From contig CAZGSG010000011.1 in the NCBI GenBank assembly GCA_964528095.1, forward strand, positions 1 to 42,269: a DNA stretch of 42,269 bases, written 5' to 3'. Below are positions 17,162-24,315 of this stretch, one piece after another (within the stretch, counting starts at the first letter, position 1; every line of letters starts with the position of its first letter). The notes below the pieces were generated by a model that was not told where the DNA came from, did no database searches, and saw nothing but the letters and a program-made list of their open reading frames with translations. Origin of the DNA: CAZGSG01 sp964528095. Its GTDB lineage: Bacteria; Bacteroidota; Bacteroidia; Chitinophagales; Chitinophagaceae. A program made the translations under genes and the position numbers.

Positions 17162-17530
17162 TTATTTCTTTAAAGCGTCCCGGATTTCACGTAAAAGCAC
17201 AATATCCTCGGGGGTTACGGCAGGTGGCGGAACTTCTTTTGATTTCAGGCTGTTCATGGCTTTAATGATCAGGAACAGGATAAATGCGATTATCACGAAC
17301 TTGATGATAGCGGCTATGAATTTGCCATACTTTACAGCTCCCCAGGCCAATTGATCCAGGTTTTCGGCATTTGCCGCTTTAAGGGCAGGAGTGAGTAACA
17401 ATGGGGTAATAACATCATCCACCAGAGATGAAACGATAGTACCGAACGCCGCGCCAATGATCACTGCTACGGCCAGGTCTACAACATTACCTTTTAAGGC
17501 GAAGTCTTTAAATTCTTTAAGCATTCCCAT
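17162..17530 (-). CDS. mscL: Large-conductance mechanosensitive channel
   Basis: The osmotic safety valve of the inner membrane, a homopentamer. 122 residues with the canonical start MGMLKEFKDFALKGNVVDLA, the pore-lining helix AVAVIIGAAFGTIVSSLVDD, a short periplasmic loop, the second helix FIAAIIKFVIIAFILFLIIK and a charged cytoplasmic helix LLREIRDALKK. A second ATG two codons in is also possible. It lies on the same strand between PPK2 and scpA, with about 100 bases from PPK2. Confidence 0.97.
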   Translation of the reverse strand: MGMLKEFKDFALKGNVVDLAVAVIIGAAFGTIVSSLVDDVITPLLLTPALKAANAENLDQLAWGAVKYGKFIAAIIKFVIIAFILFLIIKAMNSLKSKEVPPPAVTPEDIVLLREIRDALKK

Positions 17531-17627
17531 AATTATTGTTTTTAGGTTAGGTAAAACACGTTAAGATAAAATATTTCGTAAACCGGATCCCTTTAAGGAA
17601 TGATGAAATCATTAATATAGGGGCTTT

Positions 17628-18377
17628 CTAGTCTTTTTTCATTTCCGGGAACTTCATTTTGAGCCCTTTCATCAGATCCCGCAATGCTTTAGCAATAATA
17701 TACTCTTTGTACCAATTTTGATCAGCGGGCACGATAGTCCATTCAGGCTCATTACAATATTCAAAACATTCCTCATACATTTCCATATAGTTATCCCAGA
17801 GTTTGGCCTCTTCAAAATCATTCTTGTTGAATTTCCACATTTTGGTAGGATCATTCAGTCTTTCATCGAGTCTTTCCTGCTGCTCTTTCCTGGAAATATG
17901 CAGGTAGAATTTTAAGATATGGGTATTATTATGCTCCAGTAACTGTTTCTCAAATTCATTGATAGCCCTGATCCTTTTTTTAGCGAGCTCATCATCACAC
18001 CATTTGTGTACCCTTGTCACCAGTATATCTTCATATTGTGACCGATTGAATATCTGGATCATTCCCTTACTGGGGGCATGCATATGTATCCGCCATAAAA
18101 AATCATGCGATAGTTCTTCTGCCGTGGGAGCTTTGAACGATTTGACCATTACGCCCTGTGGATTCATATGCCCCATTACATTCCTGATCACCCCATCCTT
18201 GCCGCTCGCGTCCATGCCCTGCAGAATAATGAGTATACTGTGCTTGCCTTCGGCATACAAAAGATTTTGTAATTCGTTCAGCTCGGCAATGATCTCTGTT
18301 GTTTCTTCTTTGGTGGCCTGCTTATTTGTTCCTTCCGGTGCACGTTGGTCTATTTTACCCAGTTTAATTCTGCTCAT
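17628..18377 (-). CDS. Polyphosphate kinase 2 family protein
   Basis: A 249-residue single-domain PPK2 that transfers phosphate between polyphosphate and nucleotides. Walker A GMDASGKDG (residues 54-62), Walker B FNRSQYED (110-117) and the lid region VHKWCDDELAKKRIRAI are all present. FYLHISRKEQQERLDERLND and the closing PADQNWYKEYIIAKAL fit the short PPK2 group (class III-like, AMP or ADP as acceptor). Class assignment from length and motif is inference. It is divergent from the EamA transporter; no PPK1 or exopolyphosphatase nearby. Confidence 0.92.
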   Translation of the reverse strand: MSRIKLGKIDQRAPEGTNKQATKEETTEIIAELNELQNLLYAEGKHSILIILQGMDASGKDGVIRNVMGHMNPQGVMVKSFKAPTAEELSHDFLWRIHMHAPSKGMIQIFNRSQYEDILVTRVHKWCDDELAKKRIRAINEFEKQLLEHNNTHILKFYLHISRKEQQERLDERLNDPTKMWKFNKNDFEEAKLWDNYMEMYEECFEYCNEPEWTIVPADQNWYKEYIIAKALRDLMKGLKMKFPEMKKD

Positions 18378-18459
18378 AACGATAGTATTGATTAACTAAA
18401 TACAATATAAATAATTTAATACAGTCTCATTTTGATTTGTGATCTTTAACTTCTTCTTT

Positions 18460-19347
18460 ATGAATAATAAATTCATCAGCTGGATTCTTTTCATCCTGCT
18501 TTGTTTTATATGGGGCAGTTCTTTTATACTAATGAAGATAAGTAAAGAAGGGCTCACCGCGCCACAGATTGCAGGATTACGCATTTTTTCGGCAAGCCTT
18601 GTTTTTATGCCTTTTGCCGTTCTGTATTTCCGGAAATTGCCTAAAAAAAAGATCGGCCTGATCTTCCTTATCGGGCTTACCGGTAATCTCATCCCCGCAT
18701 TTTTATTTGCAACCGCCATTCTGAAGCTGGATAGTTCACTGGTGGGTATTCTCAATTCGCTGACACCCCTCTGTGTGGTTATACTGGGCATATTATTTTT
18801 CCGTGACCGCATAAAAACACAGCAACTGGCAGGCGTGCTTGTTGGCTTTGGAGGGCTTTGTATATTGACATTTGCGCATAAGGAGATCAGTCTCGACAAC
18901 CTGGGCTATTCTTTTCTGGTGCTGCTGGCCACGATCTCTTATGGATTAAATGTAAATATTGTAAGTCATCATCTCAAGGAGGTGAATTCGCTACATGCCG
19001 TGTCGGTTTCCCTTGCCCTGCTGGCACTGCCTACCGGATTGATATTATGGCAACAGGATTTTTTCCAGTTAGATTTTACCGATGCTACGATACGCTGGTC
19101 GGTGATAGCTTCTGTATTACTCGGAATAGTTGGCAGTTCTATTGCCACTTTATTATTCTATGTGCTGGTACAACGGGCGGGAGCTTTGTTTGCTTCCCTG
19201 GTTGCATATGGCATTCCCTTCGTGGCTATTGGCTGGGGACTTGTGTTTAATGAAAAACTGACATGGCTACAGGTGATCGCGCTGGCAATTATTCTCTCCG
19301 GTGTGTACCTGGCAAATAGAAATTCAAAAGTCAAAATTAAAAATTAA
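18460..19347 (+). CDS. EamA/DMT family transporter
   Basis: An inner-membrane transporter of 295 residues with ten predicted helices in two EamA halves (residues about 5-135 and 150-288). Start ATG 18460 (MNNKFISWILFILLCFIWGS) is preferred to an in-frame GTG seven codons earlier. Halves begin with CFIWGSSFILMKIS and SYGLNVNIVSHHL. Substrate unknown; the family exports amino acids, nucleotides or other metabolites. The last residues (NSKVKIKN) and the stop are encoded by the AAAAnnn fold-back element, so the native C-terminus probably ended near LANR. Confidence 0.9.
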   Translation: MNNKFISWILFILLCFIWGSSFILMKISKEGLTAPQIAGLRIFSASLVFMPFAVLYFRKLPKKKIGLIFLIGLTGNLIPAFLFATAILKLDSSLVGILNSLTPLCVVILGILFFRDRIKTQQLAGVLVGFGGLCILTFAHKEISLDNLGYSFLVLLATISYGLNVNIVSHHLKEVNSLHAVSVSLALLALPTGLILWQQDFFQLDFTDATIRWSVIASVLLGIVGSSIATLLFYVLVQRAGALFASLVAYGIPFVAIGWGLVFNEKLTWLQVIALAIILSGVYLANRNSKVKIKN

Positions 19348-19474
19348 AAAACAGCCTCCGATATCCGGAGTGTACGTTGAATTTTTATCTGGCAAACAGA
19401 AAAGTCAACATTCAAAAACAAACCCCAACATGCGGAGTATATTTTTGAATGTTGACTTTTTAATTTTTAATTAA
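19321..19474. repeat. AAAAnnn heptad fold-back element, two units, overlapping two gene ends
   Basis: Unit 1 (19321-19386) has four exact heptads from 19326 (AAAAGTC, AAAATTA, AAAATTA, AAAAACA) and a core stem CTCCG/CGGAG. Unit 2 is a perfect 19-base inverted repeat (19400-19418 with 19442-19460) around a 23-base core (19419-19441) ending CGGAGTATA. The element overlaps the last codons of the EamA gene and reaches the frr stop. CTGGCAAAYAGAAA occurs both in the EamA coding end (19309-19322) and before unit 2 (19389-19402), evidence of local duplication. Confidence 0.85.
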
Positions 19475-20034
19475 ACAGACATTATTTCTTTTTCCTTTTG
19501 CGCCAGGTGTTTTTCGATTACAGAAATAAATTTATCTGTTACCTGTTGTACGCTTGCCTCGGCATCTTTCGCCGCGTCTTCGCTAAGGCCATTTTTCTGT
19601 AATTTTTTTATGCCTTCTATGCCATCCCTGCGGATATTGCGGATGGCGACTTTTGATTGTTCTCCTTCCGCAAGGCAACGTTTTACCAGCTCTCTCCGGC
19701 GTTCTTCTGTCAATGGTGGCAGGAACATCCTGATCAGCACGCCATCATTCTGTGGATTGATCCCCATATTTGAATTAATGATGGCTCTTTCAATGGGCTG
19801 CAGCATATTTTTTTCCCAGGGCTGTATGGTTAGGGTGCGGGCATCCACAGCACTGATATTCGATACCTGGTTAATAGGCATAGGCGATCCATAATAATCC
19901 ACCACAATGCCATCCAGCATTTGCGGGTTGGCCTTACCTGCCCTTATTTTCTGTAGTTCAGCCTCCAGGTGATTGATGGCTTTTTCCATATTATCCTCTG
20001 TCGATACAATAATGGACGCAATATCTTCTGTCAT
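19471..20034 (-). CDS. frr: Ribosome recycling factor
   Basis: Splits post-termination ribosomes with EF-G. 187 residues, standard length. The three-helix bundle shows as NMEKAINHLEAELQKIRAGKANPQML, the short domain II VDYYGSPMPINQVSNI and DARTLTIQPWE, and a return helix RRELVKRCLAEGEQSKVAIRNIRRD, each quoted in parts here. It has a perfect -7 box 20 bases before its start. It lies downstream of the MraY/WecA-type gene, not next to pyrH as in many bacteria. Confidence 0.97.
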   Translation of the reverse strand: MTEDIASIIVSTEDNMEKAINHLEAELQKIRAGKANPQMLDGIVVDYYGSPMPINQVSNISAVDARTLTIQPWEKNMLQPIERAIINSNMGINPQNDGVLIRMFLPPLTEERRRELVKRCLAEGEQSKVAIRNIRRDGIEGIKKLQKNGLSEDAAKDAEASVQQVTDKFISVIEKHLAQKEKEIMSV

Positions 20035-20054
20035 ATACTCTTTTTTGAGAAAAG

Positions 20055-20062
20055 CAAAGCTA
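20055..20062 (-). promoter_or_regulatory. Bacteroidota -7 box of frr
   Basis: Minus-strand TAGCTTTG matches TAnnTTTG exactly and lies 20 bases before the frr ATG. A TTG (minus, 20088-20086) about 23 bases further upstream could be the -33 element. Confidence 0.6.
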
Positions 20063-20113
20063 ATGAAAGGGGGTTATTTTACCCGACAATTATCGGATCC
20101 GGCTTTATTCCTG

Positions 20114-21262
20114 TTATGATTTCTGATCAAGCACGACTGCTTCCTGGGTCAGTGTAACAACTTTTGAGGTAGCCTTTAGTTCTGCAGTTGGACTGTGATG
20201 ACTTTTGGCTACTACCAATGTGCGTCTGGGCCGGCGATAATACAGTACGCCGATACCGGCAAAAGACAGCGCGAGCATTGCCAGTAAAAGATAGGTAGAT
20301 CCCATAGAACGGGTAGTATAGGCGAATACGACAAAACCGATATTGATACTTACGCAGATCAGCGTAACTGCAGCATGACCAAAGCCCCAGTTGAGCAGGA
20401 GGTGATGAATATGGTTACGATCAGGCGTAAATGGCGATCTGCCATTGTAGATCCGGATTGCAAACACCCGCAGGGTATCCAGGAGGGGAACGATCAGGAT
20501 AGAAAATCCGATAGCTGCTGCTGATGGAATATATACTGCCACTTTAGGGTCGCTGGCAACATTAATAAATTTTATAACAAGGATAGCATTCACAAGCCCG
20601 ATCATCAATGAGCCCGAATCGCCCATAAATATCTTGGCGGGGTGATGATTGAAGATGAGGAACGCAACCAGGCTACCGGCCAGTGCATACGCCAGGAGGG
20701 CATACGCATGATAGTCGATCATATAAAAATAGGTACCGAATATGAGCATGGTAAGAATGCCCAGGCTTGCTGCAAGACCATCTATTCCATCGATCAGGTT
20801 AAATGAATTAATAACGACAATGATAGTAAGATAAGACAGGGACAGGGCGAATGCTTCCGGCAGTTGTTCAAAACCAAACAGGCCATGCATGCTATCGAGG
20901 CGGATGCCCCCTAAATGAATCAAAATGGATGCGGCGATTACCTGGCCCAGGAATTTTTTACTGGCAGATAATACCACAAGATCATCTTTTAGCCCCAAAA
21001 AGAAAATGACGAGTGCCGCTGCAAAAAAGTATTGAAATTCAGGATTTAAGTACCCCTGTATGGAAAGTAAAGATGATAATAAGAAACCCCCGAATATGCC
21101 TACACCACCTAAGGAAGCCACTGCATGCGTATGAACTTTTCTTTCATCTGGCACATCATATAATTTCTTTTGTTCAGCTATCTGTAATACAACCGGAATA
21201 GCGAGAAAAGAAATAATGAACGAAACAGAGGCAGTTAACAATACGTCAAGGACTTCAGGCAT
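20114..21262 (-). CDS. MraY/WecA family undecaprenyl-phosphate sugar-1-phosphate transferase
   Basis: A polytopic enzyme of 382 residues (about 11 helices) that moves a sugar-1-phosphate, probably GlcNAc-1-P, from UDP-sugar to undecaprenyl phosphate, starting O-antigen or other envelope glycans. Motifs: DVPDERKVHTHAVASLGGVG, the Asp pair GLKDDLVVL, NSFNLIDGIDGLAASLG, FMGDSGSLMIG and the cytoplasmic RNHIHHLL of the WecA/TagO type rather than MraY. The last 40 residues are a basic cytoplasmic tail. It has a perfect -7 box 19 bases upstream, and frr follows on the same strand. Confidence 0.93.
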   Translation of the reverse strand: MPEVLDVLLTASVSFIISFLAIPVVLQIAEQKKLYDVPDERKVHTHAVASLGGVGIFGGFLLSSLLSIQGYLNPEFQYFFAAALVIFFLGLKDDLVVLSASKKFLGQVIAASILIHLGGIRLDSMHGLFGFEQLPEAFALSLSYLTIIVVINSFNLIDGIDGLAASLGILTMLIFGTYFYMIDYHAYALLAYALAGSLVAFLIFNHHPAKIFMGDSGSLMIGLVNAILVIKFINVASDPKVAVYIPSAAAIGFSILIVPLLDTLRVFAIRIYNGRSPFTPDRNHIHHLLLNWGFGHAAVTLICVSINIGFVVFAYTTRSMGSTYLLLAMLALSFAGIGVLYYRRPRRTLVVAKSHHSPTAELKATSKVVTLTQEAVVLDQKS

Positions 21263-21281
21263 CTGGCAGGGTTTTACGGTA

Positions 21282-21289
21282 CAAAAATA
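21282..21289 (-). promoter_or_regulatory. Bacteroidota -7 box of the WecA-type gene
   Basis: Minus-strand TATTTTTG matches TAnnTTTG exactly, 19 bases before the ATG at 21262. I see no clear -33 element. Confidence 0.55.
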
Positions 21290-21486
21290 GGCCTTATACC
21301 AGTTAGTTCTTTCATCGGGTTGAGATATTTAATATCCCGGAAATATCGCACCTGATTGAGTTGCAAGGATCAATGCAGATTAATCAGGGCGAATGTCTTT
21401 TTTATCATAAAAAGAATGCACTTTTGCAGCACATTCCGGTTCTTAAGGGGCAACAAGATACAAAAAGTTTAAAAGCAAAAATATTT

Positions 21487-22320
21487 ATGGCTGAACTAAA
21501 ATCAATTGCAACACAGGTACGCAGAGATATTGTAAGAATGGTACACGGATCCAGCAGCGGGCATCCCGGCGGGTCTTTAGGTTGTACGGACTTTATGACC
21601 GCCCTTTATTTTAAGGTAATGAAACACGATCCGGCTTTCAATATGAATGCCAACGACGAAGACGTATTTTTTCTATCCAACGGACATATTTCCCCGGTAT
21701 TTTATTCAGTACTTGCCCGTTCCGGCTATTTTGATATAAAAGAACTGGCTACTTTCCGTAAAATCAATTCCCGCCTGCAGGGCCATCCCGCCACGCATGA
21801 ACATTTGCCAGGCATACGGATCGCCAGCGGCTCACTCGGACAAGGCATGAGCGCGGCCATAGGTGCGGCTTTGAGCAAAAAATTAAATAAAGATACCCGG
21901 GTCGTTTATTCCCTGCATGGTGATGGAGAGCTGGATGAAGGGCAGATCTGGGAAGCAGCGATGTTCGCGGCCCACCACAAAGTGGACAATCTTATTTCTA
22001 CAATAGACTGGAATGGCCAGCAGATAGACGGCCCTACCGACAAGGTAATGAGCCTCGGTAATATTCGCCAGAAATTTGATGCTTTTGGTTGGACCACGCT
22101 CGAAATGAATGGCAATGACATGGATGATGTGATAGCTACCCTCGACAAGGCCAAATCACTGGTGGGTCAGGGTAAACCTATCGCGATCATGATGCATACA
22201 ATAATGGGAAAAGGCATCGATTTCATGGAAAATGATCATAACTGGCATGGTGTGGCGCCAAACGACGAGCAACTCGCCAAGGCACTGGCACAACTGCCGG
22301 AAACCCTCGGAGATTATTGA
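21487..22320 (+). CDS. Transketolase, N-terminal subunit
   Basis: The thiamine-diphosphate-binding half of a split transketolase, 277 residues (full-length enzymes have about 650). Start ATG 21487 (MAELKSIATQVRRDIVRMVH) is chosen over an earlier in-frame codon at 21361, because a -7-like box (CACTTTTG, about 21421) lies inside that extension. Motifs: SSSGHPGGSLG, SNGHISPVFYS, GSLGQGMSAAIGAA and the TPP motif GDGELDEGQIWEAAMFAAHH...DWNGQQIDG. The partner C-terminal subunit, usually adjacent, is not in this window; a strong terminator follows within 60 bases. Confidence 0.93.
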   Translation: MAELKSIATQVRRDIVRMVHGSSSGHPGGSLGCTDFMTALYFKVMKHDPAFNMNANDEDVFFLSNGHISPVFYSVLARSGYFDIKELATFRKINSRLQGHPATHEHLPGIRIASGSLGQGMSAAIGAALSKKLNKDTRVVYSLHGDGELDEGQIWEAAMFAAHHKVDNLISTIDWNGQQIDGPTDKVMSLGNIRQKFDAFGWTTLEMNGNDMDDVIATLDKAKSLVGQGKPIAIMMHTIMGKGIDFMENDHNWHGVAPNDEQLAKALAQLPETLGDY

Positions 22321-22372
22321 GATAGGTGACGCGGCTGAGGATTCTAAAAAATTGGGACTTTTTAATAGATTT

Positions 22373-22399
22373 AACCAGGGTATACCCCTGGTTTTTTTT
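22373..22399 (+). terminator. Intrinsic terminator of the transketolase subunit gene
   Basis: The stem AACCAGGG / CCCTGGTT (22373-22380 with 22386-22393, loop TATAC) is followed by a run of eight T. It lies 53 bases after the stop and before the convergent LolC/E permease gene. Confidence 0.9.
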
Positions 22400-22423
22400 A
22401 TTAGAGTACAAAGCTTCCGCGTT

Positions 22424-23647
22424 CTATTCGCTTTTAAGAGAAAACTGTTGTGCTGCGGCTTTTCTTGCCGGAAGTATGGACGCGATGATTGCTATCAGAA
22501 AAACGGTAGCTCCTACCAGCAGGAAATCCATTAACCGGAGTTGTACAGGGAAATAATCTATTAAAAAGGATCCGCCGCTGAGTGGAATGAGATGAAAGTT
22601 GATCTGGAGCACTGCGATCAGCAATGCAAGCAGCATGCCTACACCCCCACCGATGGTAGCCAGTAAAAAACCTTCCGTTAAAAATATTTTCAGGATAAAA
22701 TTCCGGTTGCCCCCCAATGCATGCAATACCCCGATATCCTTCCGTTTTTCAAGTACAAGCATGGTCAATGCCCCGATCATATTGAATGCTGCCACTACGA
22801 GTATAAGACAGAGAACACCATAAATGATCCATCGTTCCATATTCATTACCGCGTACAGGCTTTGGTTTTGCTGGTACCGGGTTTGCACCAGGTAATCATT
22901 CCCAAACATTTTTTTTACCTGCGCGCCTATATCTTCTGCTTTAGCAGGATCGTTCAAGCTTATCTCGACACCACTGTACTGATCGGGCCCCAGTCGCAAT
23001 GCTTTTTTTACAAAATCGATATTGGTGATCCCGTATTTGTTATCAAAATCTGACTGGATCATAAAGGCCGCGGATTCCGCTATTGAATCACTGCTTACAT
23101 CATTGAGAGGGTCGATGGTTTCGCTATTGTTCTTTCTCGGCAGGTAAATAGTAAGGATAGAAATATTCCTTTCTGCCTGTATGCCCAGGGCACCCTCCAA
23201 TCCGCCACCCAATATCAATGCAGGTTTTTTTTCCGTGCCAATATTATATTCTCCTTTTACGATATGATCAGCAATGCCTGCTACTTCCCGGTAATTCTCA
23301 TCTACGCCTTTGAGGTATACGAGTGACTGGTTTTGCCCATTTTGTAAAAATCCTTTTTCCTCAACAACAAGTGAATAGTTTTTAATCCCCGCCAGCCCTT
23401 TTAGGAGCTGCAATTGCTCCGCCGTTACATTCATCACTTTTCCTGATGCAGGGAAGATCTTCAAATCCGTATAAAACGAAGAATAAAGGGATTTGACCAG
23501 GCCTTCAAAACCATTGAAAACACTTAGCACCAATATCAACGCCGTGGTGCCAATAGTAATCGCTACAATACTGATCCATGAAATGATATTGATCGCATTG
23601 GTGGATTTTTTTGCTTTAAAGTAACGCCAGGCGAAAAGTAAATGCAT
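22424..23647 (-). CDS. LolC/LolE family lipoprotein-releasing ABC permease
   Basis: A 407-residue inner-membrane permease of the Lol system, which extracts lipoproteins with an ATPase partner. The N-terminus FAWRYFKAKKSTNAINIISW followed by VAITIGTTALILVLSVFNGFE is typical. A periplasmic MacB-like domain follows (residues about 45-255), then three helices of the FtsX domain (IIYGVLCLILVVAAFNMIGA; EGFLLATIGGGVGMLLALLI; FLLVGATVFLIAIIASILPA) with the family ending LPARKAA. It follows rbfA on the same strand, an order common in Bacteroidota, with the heptad element filling the gap. No LolD ATPase nearby. Confidence 0.92.
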   Translation of the reverse strand: MHLLFAWRYFKAKKSTNAINIISWISIVAITIGTTALILVLSVFNGFEGLVKSLYSSFYTDLKIFPASGKVMNVTAEQLQLLKGLAGIKNYSLVVEEKGFLQNGQNQSLVYLKGVDENYREVAGIADHIVKGEYNIGTEKKPALILGGGLEGALGIQAERNISILTIYLPRKNNSETIDPLNDVSSDSIAESAAFMIQSDFDNKYGITNIDFVKKALRLGPDQYSGVEISLNDPAKAEDIGAQVKKMFGNDYLVQTRYQQNQSLYAVMNMERWIIYGVLCLILVVAAFNMIGALTMLVLEKRKDIGVLHALGGNRNFILKIFLTEGFLLATIGGGVGMLLALLIAVLQINFHLIPLSGGSFLIDYFPVQLRLMDFLLVGATVFLIAIIASILPARKAAAQQFSLKSE

Positions 23648-23657
23648 GATCTTAAAA

Positions 23658-23840
23658 GTTCGGAGTTCAGTGTTTCAGGTTCAGGGTTCAATGTTTCTGG
23701 TTCGATGTTCAGTGTTCGCGGTTCAAGAACCCGTGTTGAGTTCGTGCATTCTTTAAAAAGGGACGGGATTAAAAAAATTCCGGACGGGAACTGTGAACCA
23801 GGAACTGCGAACTAAGAACCGTAAATCAGGAACTGTGAAC
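23658..23840. repeat. GTTCnnn heptad fold-back element
   Basis: On the left, GTTC (GTTT in two units) begins at 23658, 23665, 23672, 23679, 23686, 23693, 23700, 23707, 23714 and 23721, an exact 7-base period over ten units. On the right, the reverse complement GAAC begins at 23788, 23795, 23802, 23809, 23816, 23830 and 23837, in the same period with one degenerate unit at 23823. The spacer bases vary (AGT, AGG, AAT, CTG and others). A 63-base core lies between. The element fills the rbfA-LolC/E gap, from five bases after the rbfA stop to ten bases before the permease start. Confidence 0.92.
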
Positions 23841-23845
23841 CGGTT

Positions 23846-24223
23846 TTATTCTTCTGTAGAAGAAGGGGGTTTATCTTCTTTTATCTTTTTAAACAACTCC
23901 TCCATTTTGAATACATGATCAAGTGTATCGTCCTGGAAAAACTTTAACACAGGTATGCTTCTCAACTGGTGGCGGACACTGGCTGCCAGCTCTTTTTTGA
24001 TCTCGTGATGCCGCTCTTCAATTTTTGCAAGAGCTGCCGGCACGTCTTTTACCTGGAAAAAACTGAGATAGAATCGCGCCTCCAGCAGGTCGGGCGTTAT
24101 TTTTACCGTTGAAATAGAAACCATTCCCCCTCCTATCATTCCCAGCCCCAGCCGCTGAAAGATCTTATTCATCTCTTCATTGAGCAGGCCGGCTATCTGT
24201 TTTTGTCTTTTACCTTCTTCCAT
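23846..24223 (-). CDS. rbfA: Ribosome-binding factor A
   Basis: Binds the 30S subunit during 16S rRNA 5' end maturation and cold adaptation. 125 residues, a KH-type fold: RQKQIAGLLNEEMNKIFQRL, VSISTVKITPDLLEARFYLS, LAASVRHQLRSIPVLKFFQD and DDTLDHVFKMEELFKKIKE, the last with the family's conserved pattern. The tail (EDKPPSSTEE) is disordered. First gene of the rbfA-LolC/E permease pair. Confidence 0.96.
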   Translation of the reverse strand: MEEGKRQKQIAGLLNEEMNKIFQRLGLGMIGGGMVSISTVKITPDLLEARFYLSFFQVKDVPAALAKIEERHHEIKKELAASVRHQLRSIPVLKFFQDDTLDHVFKMEELFKKIKEDKPPSSTEE

Positions 24224-24315
24224 AATATATGTTATTTTACCGCCGGTCTTCTTAAAGCTTCGGCAGACGGTGTAAAATTAGTTACTTTGCCGCGTTTAAC
24301 GGCTTAATACAATCA

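Noticed and set aside
18396..18899. 167-codon open frame on the minus strand
   Set aside because: Antisense to the first half of the EamA transporter; no domain, no signal peptide, basic shadow composition.
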